Assembly (NCBI GenBank): GCA_965197795.1
Contig: OZ240228.1
Location: forward strand, 1,736,001-1,800,000
DNA length: 64,000 nucleotides
Source of the DNA: WHTK01 sp965197795
GTDB lineage: Bacteria; Chloroflexota; Dehalococcoidia; DSTF01; WHTK01
Direction of reading: 5' to 3'
Below, piece after piece: positions 26,622 to 36,936 of this stretch (positions are counted from its first letter, which is position 1; every line of letters begins with the position of its first letter). Under the pieces are notes generated by a model, which was not told where the DNA came from, did not search any database, and saw only the letters and a list, made by a program, of their open reading frames with translations. The translations under genes and the position numbers were made by a program.

Positions 26622-28031
26622 CTATTGCTTTTCCGATCCGACCGTTACCACGTACGGGTCTTCGGACAGGCCGTCGTGGGTCACGAACGCCTTCTGCAGC
26701 TCGCTGGTGGCAGTTCGCCAGTCGACAGCGTTGTGCAGGATGATCCCGCCTGAGCGCCGACCGTAGAACTCCGGATTGTCGACGCCGGACGGAGTGGCGC
26801 CCGCGTCACGTAGCGCCTTGGCTGCGTTGATCAATCGACGACGTGTGCGAATCACCATCGAGTCGGTGCTGCCGAGGTGCTCATTCGAACGGGTGTAGAT
26901 CGGGCCCATGCTCTCGGTTACTGCCTGGTCCTGAGCCGGAGGCGTCGGGATTCCCGTGAAGCTCTCGTTGCGCGCCTGCTTGTCACGGTCGATCAGATAG
27001 TCGTTGCTGCGGTCGGCCACCGGCCGGAACTTGCCGAGAAAGTCGGACGTGTCGGGCTTCATGTCGCCGAAGCTGGAGAAGCTCGTTCGACCGCTAAGCA
27101 TGGCATCTACAGCGAGTCGCCGGTAATTGCCGGGGTGCGTCTGACTCTGCCGCGGACCACCACCGCTATTCTCGCCGGCGCCGGGGGGTGCACCGCGAGA
27201 CACGAAGCTCCACAACATCGAGTGCTCGTCATCCAGCGGGACCCAGGCGCGCGCATAGACCTGCATGCCCAGCACCCCCGTGGGGATCATCGAGTAGAAG
27301 GGCATGAGGAAGTGGCCGATTCGCCAGTAAGTCGTGTCAGCTTCCGCCGGGCGATAGGTGCCATACGAGGTGCCATATTCGGTGTCGATGACGTCGTAGC
27401 GCGGCGAACGGTCCTTCATCGCATAGTAGGAGTAGCTGCCCGGCCGGAGGTCTTCCAGCTTGAGCGCGCCGGTGTGCAAGAAGCTGAGATGCGCCGTGTC
27501 GATGTCGCCCTCGAGCGACTGCATGTAGTTGCATTCACGCATCGTCTTCTCGAGCGCGTACTCGCCCTCGGGAAGCATGTTCGGCTCGATGTCGGGAAGA
27601 GGCGGCGGTGTCTCGCGGCTGCCCATGTAGGTCCAGATCACGCCGCCCCGTTCCTGGCAAGGATACGCCGTTGTTCTGACCTTGCTCTTGAAGTTGCTCT
27701 CGGCGGGCTCGGAAGGCATGTCCACGCACGCGCCGGTCACATCGAATTTCCAGCCGTGGTAGACGCAGCGCAGGCCTTCCTCTTCGTTGCGGCCAAAGAA
27801 AATCGACGCCCCGCGGTGTGGGCATGCATTGACCACGACGCCGACTTTGTCGGAAGTCGTACGGAAGCCGATGAGGTCTTCGCCGAGCAGGCGCAATCGG
27901 GTCGGAGGGCAATCCGGGGCCGGAAGCTCGGAGGAGAGCAGCGCGGGGAGCCAATACTGCCTCATCAGGTCGCCCATTGGCGTGCCCGGGCCGACTCGGC
28001 AGAGGATGTCGTTATCTTCTTTGCTGAGCAT
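26622..28031 (-). CDS. Rieske [2Fe-2S] oxygenase, alpha subunit
   Basis: 469 residues. Rieske ligands C70, H72, C89, H92; iron ligands D178, H181, H186 (DTAHLSFLH), one residue earlier than in the neighbours. Shares the conserved N-terminal frame (CPHRGASIFFGRNEE, VYHGWKFDVTG, DMPSEPAESNFK) but is a separate lineage. ATG 28031 with AGGAGG upstream. Transcribed opposite to the other Rieske genes of the island and divergent from the GNAT gene. Confidence 0.92.
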   Translation of the reverse strand: MLSKEDNDILCRVGPGTPMGDLMRQYWLPALLSSELPAPDCPPTRLRLLGEDLIGFRTTSDKVGVVVNACPHRGASIFFGRNEEEGLRCVYHGWKFDVTGACVDMPSEPAESNFKSKVRTTAYPCQERGGVIWTYMGSRETPPPLPDIEPNMLPEGEYALEKTMRECNYMQSLEGDIDTAHLSFLHTGALKLEDLRPGSYSYYAMKDRSPRYDVIDTEYGTSYGTYRPAEADTTYWRIGHFLMPFYSMIPTGVLGMQVYARAWVPLDDEHSMLWSFVSRGAPPGAGENSGGGPRQSQTHPGNYRRLAVDAMLSGRTSFSSFGDMKPDTSDFLGKFRPVADRSNDYLIDRDKQARNESFTGIPTPPAQDQAVTESMGPIYTRSNEHLGSTDSMVIRTRRRLINAAKALRDAGATPSGVDNPEFYGRRSGGIILHNAVDWRTATSELQKAFVTHDGLSEDPYVVTVGSEKQ

Positions 28032-28145
28032 TAAGCGCCTCCTGATTCTGATGCGCCCATTTTACACCTCTTCAACTTGACGGCAGACGCTGGTTAGCTG
28101 ATCACGCGGCGGCTCTGCGTTAGTCTGTAATCGCGAGGAAATGCA

Positions 28146-28664
28146 GTGAAAGACGACGCGTTCACGATTCGACACGAGACGGCGTCTGACCGCGAGTTCG
28201 TGTACGAGATCGAAGTGGCCGCGTTCGGGCAGGACAACGAAGCCCGGCTCGTCGAGGCCCTGCACGACGCCGACCACGTACTGCTATCGCTAGTGGCCGA
28301 GCTCGAAGGCCAGATCGTCGGCCACATCTTGTTCAGCCCCATGACGGTTGGTACCGAGACGGATACCAACGTCGCTATCTGCCTCGGACCGATGGCGATC
28401 GCGCCGTCGTATCAGAATCAGGGCATCGGCACACGGCTAGTTGAGACAGCCCTGGCTGAATTGAGCAGGCTGGTCAGTACGCCGGTCTTCCTGGTCGGCC
28501 ACACTGAGTTCTATCCGCGCTTTGGATTCAGGCCGGCCCGCGAGTTCGACGTGCACTATATGGACGATCCAGACGCCTTCATGGCGCTGGAACTCGCACC
28601 GGGCGCTCTGACGCACGTTTCCGGCACCGCCCACTTCGCTGCGGAGTTCGACCTGTTAGCTTAG
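28146..28664 (+). CDS. GNAT family N-acetyltransferase (YhbS-like)
   Basis: 172 residues. The acetyl-CoA-binding motif is LGPMAIAPSYQNQGIGTRLV (Q-x-x-G-x-G) near residues 80-99, followed by FLVGHTEFYPRFGFRPA, the YhbS-type signature. Expected to acetylate an amine of unknown identity. Surrounded by Rieske and RdhA-like genes but probably not part of their pathway. Confidence 0.88.
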   Translation: MKDDAFTIRHETASDREFVYEIEVAAFGQDNEARLVEALHDADHVLLSLVAELEGQIVGHILFSPMTVGTETDTNVAICLGPMAIAPSYQNQGIGTRLVETALAELSRLVSTPVFLVGHTEFYPRFGFRPAREFDVHYMDDPDAFMALELAPGALTHVSGTAHFAAEFDLLA

Positions 28665-28750
28665 CCAGCGTCCGACTCAGGACGAGCGGCATAAGAACCG
28701 GGCCGAAGTCCGGATCGCGCCGAGGGCATGCGCGGGCTAAGGGAGTCCGG

Positions 28751-29827
28751 CTAGACCACGGGCAGGGCATCCTTGGCATGGGCGCCACCGGGCAGGAACT
28801 GCGACAGGATCGGGTTGTCCTTGGCCTGCGGCGTGCTCTGCGCCAGGTAGGTCAGCAACCCTTCCTTGGTTTTCTCCTTGTTCATCACTTTCGCCAGGTC
28901 TTTGTACGACTCCTTGTTCAGCACGTTGCGGCCGTTGAACGGACACACCGCCAAGCAGATCTTGCAGCCCCAGAGCTGCTGGAAGATCGGGAAGCAGGCC
29001 GGCGTGTCGATGTACCAGCGGGTAACGCCTGCGACTGTCTGCTTGTCGGGCGAGATCGCGTCGGACGGGCAGTAGCGCGTACAGATGTTGCAGTGGCTGC
29101 AGATGTCGTCGATGCCGTAGTCCTGCGGTCCGTCCACCACCAGCGGCATGTCGGTCGAGACGAGCGACAACCGCAGTGACGAGCCCAGCTTCGGGCTGAT
29201 CAGCGAACCGTGCTTGCCCAGCTCACCCAAGCCTGCCAGATAGGAGTACGGGATGTGGGCCAATTCGCCGCCGTTGGGGTGTGCTGTCGCCGCGTAGCCG
29301 AAACTGCCGATGAACTGAGCCAGCCGCACACCAACGTCCAGCATCTTGAAGTAGACATGGTGCACCTCCTCCTGAGAGGTCGGGCCGATGTCCATCATCA
29401 GGTCGTATTCCATCGCCATCGCGAAGGCGATAACGCGCGTGTGCGGCATGATCTCGTGATCGGCGAAGGTGAAGGACGGGTCGTAGTCGGCGACGCCGAC
29501 GTCGCTGGCGCCCAGCGACAACGCGTAGTCCTTGATCTGCTGAGTGATCGCCTCTGGATCGTCGATCTCGTACTTGTTTGGGTTCGCCTCTACTGAGCGT
29601 TGAGGGAAGAGCACCTTGTTTTGCAGCCAGCCGTATCGCCGGGCCTGTTCCGGGTACTGGCGGTCCCATACCTGCTCATTGGTCTCTGAGCCGCCCAGGG
29701 CCCTGCCTTCCTTGCCTGAGTCCCAGGGACCGCCTCCGGCCATGCGGCGCTCCGGCCTGTCGGCGTTGATCTGACTGTTATTGCGCCGGCTTGGCCGCAG
29801 GGCCTTGGAAGTATCTGGTAGCGGCAT
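28751..29827 (-). CDS. Reductive-dehalogenase-like corrinoid/iron-sulfur protein, second copy
   Basis: 358 residues, same length as 19355-20431. From residue 124 to the end the two genes are identical in DNA; the first 123 residues differ at about 20 positions (for example PDTSKALRPSRRNN against PETSKALRPDRRDT). Both double [4Fe-4S] motifs and the corrinoid region are intact. The ATG at 29827 has AGAGGAG upstream; an upstream extension of the open frame lacks family similarity. It is alone on its strand rather than next to Rieske genes. Confidence 0.86.
   Translation of the reverse strand: MPLPDTSKALRPSRRNNSQINADRPERRMAGGGPWDSGKEGRALGGSETNEQVWDRQYPEQARRYGWLQNKVLFPQRSVEANPNKYEIDDPEAITQQIKDYALSLGASDVGVADYDPSFTFADHEIMPHTRVIAFAMAMEYDLMMDIGPTSQEEVHHVYFKMLDVGVRLAQFIGSFGYAATAHPNGGELAHIPYSYLAGLGELGKHGSLISPKLGSSLRLSLVSTDMPLVVDGPQDYGIDDICSHCNICTRYCPSDAISPDKQTVAGVTRWYIDTPACFPIFQQLWGCKICLAVCPFNGRNVLNKESYKDLAKVMNKEKTKEGLLTYLAQSTPQAKDNPILSQFLPGGAHAKDALPVV
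28755..29456 (-). repeat. 702 bp inverted repeat, arm B
   Basis: Exact inverted counterpart of 19726-20427. The two arms enclose about 8.3 kb holding two Rieske genes, the VOC gene, two RdhA-like pseudogenes, the ferredoxin fusion, a third Rieske gene and the GNAT. Confidence 0.9.
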
Positions 29828-30123
29828 ATGCGCACTCCTCTGGCTCAGGTGTTGTTTGGGCTCTCCGCGTGTCCCATACGACTGAAAGTCTATCTCTGAG
29901 GTCGACATGATGGCAACGCAGGACCAAACCGGGTGCGTCAAAACGGGCGTCTGATCTCGTCGTGGAGCCTGGGCCGTTCGGGTTCGCGCTGGCTGCGGAC
30001 ACGTCGGGAAGGGTCGATTAGCATGACAAATCGGCGAGTGCAATTCGGGGGTGATTCCCGGGCCCATAGATTCACCATGTCGCTTCCGCAATCTGCACTA
30101 ACGCTCCTTGGATAGAAAAAGTA

Positions 30124-30151
30124 TTGACAAACCAGGGTGTCGCTATATTCT
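30124..30151 (+). promoter_or_regulatory. Sigma70-type promoter P1
   Basis: TTGACA at 30124-30129, 16-base spacer, TATTCT at 30146-30151. Preceded by tagaaaaagta, a block shared with P2. Confidence 0.6.
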
Positions 30152-30327
30152 TCGGCCAAAGATGGCCCCTGGGGATGGTGTTCGCAGGAACAGGAATATG
30201 GGGGGAGCCTCTCTGTCTCGTACGCGCCAACCAACTCTGTCGCGGCCCTCTACGATTCGCACGAAGCGCCGGTTTAGATACCGATCCTTATCGCTCCGGC
30301 AAGCCCGAGCTCTTCGTAGAAAAGGTA

Positions 30328-30355
30328 TTGACAATCCTCTGAGTCAAGATATTCT
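30328..30355 (+). promoter_or_regulatory. Sigma70-type promoter P2
   Basis: TTGACA at 30328-30333, 16-base spacer, TATTCT at 30350-30355, preceded by gtagaaaaggta. Same hexamers and spacer as P1, 204 bases downstream. It lies 113 bases before the ABC binding-protein start codon. Confidence 0.65.
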
Positions 30356-30369
30356 TCCGCAGACGCAAG

Positions 30370-30444
30370 GTTTTGTTTTGAAGAATAAAAGTTTGTTTTG
30401 AAGAGTAACGGGAAGTTCGCTCGCTAAGAAGTTCGCTCGCTAAG
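30370..30444 (+). repeat. Two tandem direct repeats in the leader
   Basis: A near-perfect pair, GTTTTGTTTTGAAGAATAA then GTTTGTTTTGAAGAGTAA (30370-30408), is followed by a perfect pair of AAGTTCGCTCGCTAAG (30413-30428 and 30429-30444). Strikingly A+T-rich for this genome; lies in the transcribed leader of the ABC gene. Confidence 0.85.
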
Positions 30445-30467
30445 AGGAACAAGGGAGGAACCAACTC

Positions 30468-32398
30468 ATGCAGGACAACTACTGGTCAAAGTTCAGGAAC
30501 ACGCGTGTTGGACGTCGGCGAGCACTGGCCGCCACAGGAGGCGTTGCCGCGGCGGCGGCGTTCCTGGCAGCCTGCGGCAGCGACGATGATGATGCTGGAA
30601 CCACCACCGGTGAAACCAGTCCTACCGCAGTCAGCGGCGGCACCACGGGCGGCGGGACTACACCCAGTGGAGGCGGCGGCGACACAAGCGGTCTTCTAAC
30701 CCAACCCGTCCACCGCCCACCGTCCGAGGCGAAAAAGGGCGGCATCTTCAGGACTTGGGCCCGCGCCGAGCCGCGCAACCTGGACCCGATTTCGGCCCAG
30801 GCCGCGCTGAACGACAACACCGAGATGGTCTATGAGTCGCTCCTGGACGAGAAGCCGGGGTTGCTGGCGCCAGAGGGTTACGTGCTGACCGGCCGGCTGG
30901 CCGAGTCCTGGGAAACTTCCCCGGATGGCCTGACGAACACGTTGAAGCTGCGGCAGGGCGTCAAGTGGCACGACCTGCCGCCGGTCAACGGCCGTGCCTT
31001 CGACTCCTCGGACGTGCTGGCTGCGCTCGAGCGCTACGCCGAGATTGGCCCCTTATCAACGCTGATCTACGACTCGGCCGGTGCAGGCGGTCCCGTGCTC
31101 ACGCCGACCGCGCCAGATGCCAGCACCGTGGTCTTAAAGTTGAATGCCCCGGTCTCGTATATGATCAACTACTTCGCGCCTTACGGCGGCATCACGGCCA
31201 CCCAGCTCCAGACCCCGAGAGAGGCCAACGACGGCACGCTCGACGTCCGCACGGACATGGTCGGCACGGGACCGTACTACCTCTCGAGGCACGAACCGTC
31301 CGTGGCGTTCGAATACACGAAGAACGAGGAACACTGGGACGCCGACAACTATCTGCTGGGCGAGATCCACCAGCCGATTGTGCCGGAGTATGTGCAGCGG
31401 CTGGCGCAGTTCCAGGCCGGCGCGATCTACCAGGCCTGGAACTACACCCAGGGGCTGCGAGCGACCGACGTCCTGACCCTGAAGAATGATCAGCCGAAGA
31501 TCCTGCTCTACGCAGGCCCCACCAACCTGGCCAGTTCGGTGTTCACCTTCGGTGTCCAGGGAACCAATAACTTCGAGGACGAGCGTGTCCGCCAGGCCTT
31601 CTCCATGGCCTTTGACCGCGACCTCGACATCAACCTTCGCAACAACATCGACGAGTTCGAAGAGGCCGGTATCCCGATCACCAAGTTCTGGAACTCCCAC
31701 CTCGCAGCGCGCGACGGCAACGTCGGCGGCGGCTGGTGGCTCGACCCGCAGAGCAGCGAGTTCGGCGAGAACGCCAAGTTCTTCCAGTACAACGTGCCCG
31801 AGGCGAAGAAGCTGCTGGCAGCGGCCGGCTTCCCCGACGGCTTCGAGGTGGGCTTCCGCTACCCCAACACGGCGGCCTTCGACCGCGCCAACGTTGTGGA
31901 GCCGTACTTCTTCTACCTGCAGGAGCTCGGTCTCACGGTCGACCAGAACGGCCAGACCGACTACACGCAGGACTACATTCCTAACAACCGCGACGCTTCG
32001 GGCGCCTATGAGGGAATCGGCTATCACTCCGTCACCGGCAGTGTGCCGAGCGTGGTCAGCCCGGTCAGCGCCATGGTGGCAGAGCACCTGCCGCTCTCCG
32101 GCGTCACCTTCCACGGTTACTCCGCCGGCGGCGGCACCGCCGGGACCGGCGACCCGGCGCTGAATGAGATCCTGACCAAGGCCCGGACTGAGGCGGCGTG
32201 GATACCGCAAAGTCGCTGATCCACGAAGCGCAGCGCTACCTGGGCAAGGCCATGTGGTCCATGATTGAATCGGGCGGCTCCAACGGAATCTACGCCGCCT
32301 GGCCCGCCGTCCAGAACTTCCGCGTCTGGCAGGTCACGCCTTCCTCGTGGAAGTACTACCAGATCTGGCTCGACGACACGAAGGCGCCTCTGGCCTAA
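30468..32398 (+). CDS. ABC transporter substrate-binding lipoprotein (SBP_bac_5, peptide/oligopeptide type), frameshifted
   Basis: ATG 30468 with GGGAGGAA upstream. The signal combines a twin-arginine-like GRRRAL (15-20) with a lipobox FLAAC (C36), then a Ser/Thr/Gly linker and a family-5 binding-protein body (KGGIFRTWARAEPRNLDPIS, NTLKLRQGVKWHD). The main frame stops at 32219, but the family C-terminus continues one frame back from ~32198 (AKSLIHEAQRYLGKAMWSM ... DDTKAPLA) to 32398, giving ~640 residues. No permease or ATPase genes follow. A terminator lies just downstream. Confidence 0.8.
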
Positions 32399-32422
32399 TT
32401 CGTAAGAGCAATAGACAGAGAG

Positions 32423-32451
32423 GGCGGCCAGTGGGCCGCCTTCTTTGTTTT
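32423..32451 (+). terminator. Rho-independent terminator after the ABC binding-protein gene
   Basis: Stem GGCGGCC (32423-32429) / GGCCGCC (32434-32440), loop AGTG, then TTCTTTGTTTT. Confidence 0.85.
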
Positions 32452-32561
32452 GGTGGGGCATGGGTCCAGACCAGCCTCGCGCCCGGCTCGCAGGTCATCG
32501 AGGGCTCGACGGCACGAAAGCACCTCTTGGGTAACCAGCACGCCAGCTTTCCCGTTTCGCC

Positions 32562-32567
32562 TATAAT
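32562..32567 (+). promoter_or_regulatory. Candidate -10 element for the selenoprotein gene
   Basis: TATAAT, 38 bases before the ATG at 32606. The -35 region is poor. Confidence 0.4.
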
Positions 32568-32605
32568 GCGCGCAGTATTGGGATCAGTTGAGAGAGAGGT
32601 CCGTA

Positions 32606-33334
32606 ATGCCCTGGATTAAGGTAATCCACGAAAGCGAATCCGAAGGCGAGCTCAAAGAAGCCTATGACAAGATGCGCGAGGTCAACCAGTCCTACGAGGC
32701 GATGTGGCCCAACGAACGGCCCCTCGACCCGAGTCGTATGGGCGGAACCGTCACGCCACCGATGCTCGCCAGCCTCAACCCGATGGCCATGCTGCATGGC
32801 CGCGAACTGATGATGACGGTCATGCGCGGTCCTTCGAAGTTGACCCCCGCCCAACGGGAGATGATCGCGACCGTCACCTCGATCACCACCGACTGCCGTT
32901 ATTGAACGGTAGCTCACGCAGGGGCCCTGCGTTCAGCTGGTGGCGACGACCTTACTGCCGAATTCATTCAGAACGATTGGCGCAAAGCCGACCTCAGCGA
33001 GGCCGAGCGAGCCATGCTCGAATACGCCGAGGCGCTTACGATCGCTCCAGCGTCGATGACCGAAGACAACATCAACGCTCTGCGGGCAGTGGGCTGGGAC
33101 GATCGCGACATCCTCGACATCGTCCAGGTCTGCGCCTACTTCAACTTCCGCGTCCGCGTCGTAGACGGTCTCGGTCTGCAAGTATCAGACCAGACGGCCG
33201 AGCGCGCCTTGCAGGCGAGGATGCACGCAGCCGAGCTGGCCAAAGAAAAGGGTGTGAAACTGCCCCAGGACCGGTGGGATATCACCGGACAGGCGGAGAA
33301 AGCACGCAGCAAAACAGCCGGTCCGGCCAGCTAG
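32606..33334 (+). CDS. AhpD-like peroxidase-related protein, probable selenoprotein (in-frame TGA = Sec100)
   Basis: One frame of 243 codons from ATG 32606 (AGAGAGAGG upstream) to the stop at 33332-33334, interrupted only by TGA at 32903-32905. Before it: PWIKVIHESESEGELKEAYD and SKLTPAQREMIATVTSITTD. After it: AHAGALRSAGGDDLTAEF, AERAMLEYAEALTIAPASMT and QVCAYFNFRVRVVDGLG. Both parts match the 'peroxidase-related' branch of the AhpD/carboxymuconolactone-decarboxylase superfamily. The TGA replaces the second Cys of the redox motif: C97-R-Y-[TGA100]-x3-H104, the spacing of AhpD C130, C133, H137. A hairpin fitting a bacterial SECIS follows. Alternatives: nonsense mutation or base-call error. 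Confidence 0.75.
32911..32938 (+). promoter_or_regulatory. Putative bacterial SECIS hairpin
   Basis: Starts five bases after the TGA. Upper stem ACGCAGG (32916-32922) / CCTGCGT (32926-32932), a perfect 7 bp pairing closing a GGC loop with G as its first two bases; lower stem AGCT (32911-32914) / AGCT (32935-32938) across a small asymmetric internal loop. The apical loop begins 18 bases after the TGA, inside the window known for bacterial SECIS elements. Confidence 0.65.
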
Positions 33335-33354
33335 GATATTTGCAACGCACGATG

Positions 33355-33396
33355 GCCGTGTGAGTCCCGCTCGGGACTCACACGGCTCTTGCTATT
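33355..33396 (+). terminator. Rho-independent terminator after the selenoprotein gene
   Basis: Perfect 14 bp stem GCCGTGTGAGTCCC / GGGACTCACACGGC (33355-33386), loop GCTC, followed by the weakly T-rich tcttgctattt. Begins 20 bases after the stop codon. Confidence 0.85.
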
Positions 33397-33605
33397 TAGT
33401 AACCACCGCTCGGGACGAAGGACGGGTCTCTACGATGCCTGGCAAGAAAGATAATGAGCTGCAGGCCGCGTTGGACCCGCCCGGCGTCGACCATGCTTCC
33501 GAACCGGACGGATTGAATCGGGGCGATGGAGACGGCGCGTAACTACGCCACCGGGTGACCATCGCTTACGTCACGCCGGCGTAGCAGCAGAGGAGAAGTT
33601 CAGAC

Positions 33606-35028
33606 TTGAGGACGCGGACTGCGCCGCACGATCGAGAGGCTACGTAGCGACGAAAGCACTCCTGTTACTTACGTTCATTGTCACAGCGGTTTGTCTGGGA
33701 TGCTCAGGCGATAAGCCTTCGAGCACGCCAACTTGGGCGCCGGCGGCGGCCGTCCAGCCTACCGAGGTGGTACGGCCACCGGTAGCGACGCCTTCGCCAA
33801 CGCTGCCGCAGGCAGAACGCGTGGCTTTCACGGTCTGGCTGGCGGACGCGACGACGGGACAAACCGCGACACTGGTGGAGGACTTCGAGAACTCCTTCTG
33901 GTCGGCGTATTTCAGCGATCACGGCGGCCTGGCCTACGTTATCGACCACAAGGATGCGAACCAAGCGACGATTCAATTCGGGCTGGACGGCTCGGAGCAG
34001 ATGCGAGCGACGAAGGAGGCGTTTTGTGCGGCGCTCGTGGATGACTCCAACTTCGCGGCGCAGTCGTTCGAGCGAATAGGCTGCTTCTCCCGAGGGCAGG
34101 GACCGCCGGGCGGAAGCTGGTTCCTCACGCGAGAGAACAGAGGAGAGCTGGAGTACGCCACCTGGGGCGAAAACAGCGAGACCGGCGAGCGATTCTTGCT
34201 GGTGGAGGGCATGAACGATTGCGGCGGCTGCGACGCGGTATTTGGGCAGCGCTGGTCTCCGTCAGGCCGGTACGTAGTTTTTCCGGAGACGGACCGGCAA
34301 GTAGGCGGCCGGGTCTTCCTGACTGACTTCGTGACGAGGGAGACGCGTCAGATTAGCGTGGGAAATCAGATTGGCGAAGCACCACAATGGTCTCCAATTG
34401 AGGACGTGCTTTTGCTTGCGTCCGAATCAGGCAGCGTAATCCGCGAGGACTTCGTGGCGGGGACGCGAAGCGAGCTGGGTCACCTGGAGTGGCCGGCGCG
34501 CTTCGACGCCTCAGGCGCATACATCTACTCGCCGGCATTCAGTGACCCTCATCCTGAGAAGTCACCGGACAGTCTCGAGACGGTCGTGGCCTGGAGCGAT
34601 ACGGGCGCGGCAGTTGCGATGCTTAGCGGGGCTTCTCCCGGGCTAAACCTGTGGCGTTATCTCGAGCCGGTTGCCGGCAGGGGTGAGGGCTTCATTGCGG
34701 CCCTGGAGCAGGCGAACGGTTGCGACGGTACGACCGTCTACGTCGATAGCAACCGCGTGGGTTGCGTCTCTGATGCTGTAGGCGCGGTGATCTCACCGGA
34801 CGGCTCGAAGGTCGCCCTGGCGAGGGTCACGGGCTCACTTACCTGGCGGAGTTTCCTGGCGGCGGAGCCCTCGACCTGCCGACCTACGACGTCGTCATCT
34901 TCGACGTGGAGACGAAGGCGGAAACCGTCGTGGCGAAAGACGCGGCGGGCGACCAGCCTCCCGAGTTCACCTGGAACGCCACGTCCGGCCACCTGCTGAT
35001 TCGCTGGTCGGTGCATAGCGGCCTCTAA
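33606..35028 (+). CDS. Beta-propeller (TolB/WD40-like) lipoprotein, frameshifted
   Basis: The body (frame of 33767-34800) has repeated blade-like strands: QRWSPSGRYVVFPETD, GEAPQWSPIEDVLLLASESG, AVISPDGSKVALARVT. Upstream in the same frame lies a lipoprotein signal (ALLLLTFIVTAVCLGC at about 33653-33700) and a Thr/Pro linker, but no ATG; TTG 33606, with AGGAGAAG before it, is the best start and needs a small frame change near 33640. At ~34835 another shift restores the end: LDLPTYDVVIFDVETKAE to RWSVHSGL at 35028. About 470 residues. Probably an extracytoplasmic propeller; ligand unknown. Confidence 0.65.
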
Positions 35029-35044
35029 GGCGCCGCCTGGATGC

Positions 35045-35400
35045 TGGTCAGACGTCCACCTCACCCTACTCTCCCTTCGGCCAGGCTCAAGGTAAGCTGC
35101 TGGAAGGAAAGGAAAGTTCGTGGTCATTGGGACGGCGCGGGCAGACCCGAAGGGAGGTCGCCTCCCCACCCCGGATTGCCGCACCGCCTGCCGGCTGGCT
35201 CGCAATGACCTGACTGGTGGTTGGTCAGACGTCTACTTCACGCTAACCCTCTGTTCGCCTGGCCTCAGGACAAGCTCCTGGAAGGAGAGGGAAGTTCGTG
35301 GTCATGGGACGAGACGTAGGTGCCCACGGGCGAAGCGCCAAAGATCGCCGCGTCGCTACAGTCGCTCGGGCGACCTCCGCTCTTCGCAATGACAGGCGGG
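35045..35400. repeat. Tandem duplication of ~177 bp between convergent genes
   Basis: Two diverged units: one beginning tggtcagacgtccacctcac at 35045, the other tggtcagacgtctacttcac at 35222. Both contain gctggaagga/ctcctggaagga, a shared ggaaagttcgtggtcat-like block and, near the end, CGCAATGAC (35201, 35385). No coding signal. The CGCAATGAC block resembles REP-type elements common in many bacterial intergenic regions. Confidence 0.7.
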
Positions 35401-35404
35401 AGGG

Positions 35405-36877
<1,473 letters not shown>

Positions 36878-36936
36878 TGGAACCTCACTCAGTTTCTTAT
36901 TCCGCTTGCAGCATACCGCCTTAGAGTACCGAGGCG

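Larger units (their letters stand above)
29828..30467. other. 640-base intergenic region with duplicated promoters
   Basis: No gene supported. The right two-thirds holds two similar promoter sequences and a repetitive leader for the ABC binding-protein gene (separate entries). Confidence 0.6.

Noticed and set aside
26877..28034. 385-codon open frame antisense to the Rieske gene 26622-28031
   Set aside because: Shadow frame of a clear gene; no recognisable motif.
29828..30091. N-terminal extension of the second RdhA-like gene
   Set aside because: The frame is open but lacks family similarity, and the ATG at 29827 has a good ribosome-binding site matching the other copy.
31134..32210. 358-codon open frame antisense to the ABC binding protein
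   Set aside because: Shadow frame; Val/Arg-rich low-information sequence.
33014..33334. Separate small gene starting at ATG 33014
   Set aside because: It is the C-terminal half of the AhpD-like family; the family starts at 32606 in the same frame and the ATG has no ribosome-binding site.
33435..33542. 35-codon open frame (MPGKKDNELQAALDPPG...)
   Set aside because: Too short, no clear ribosome-binding site or family; only weakly plausible as a small gene.
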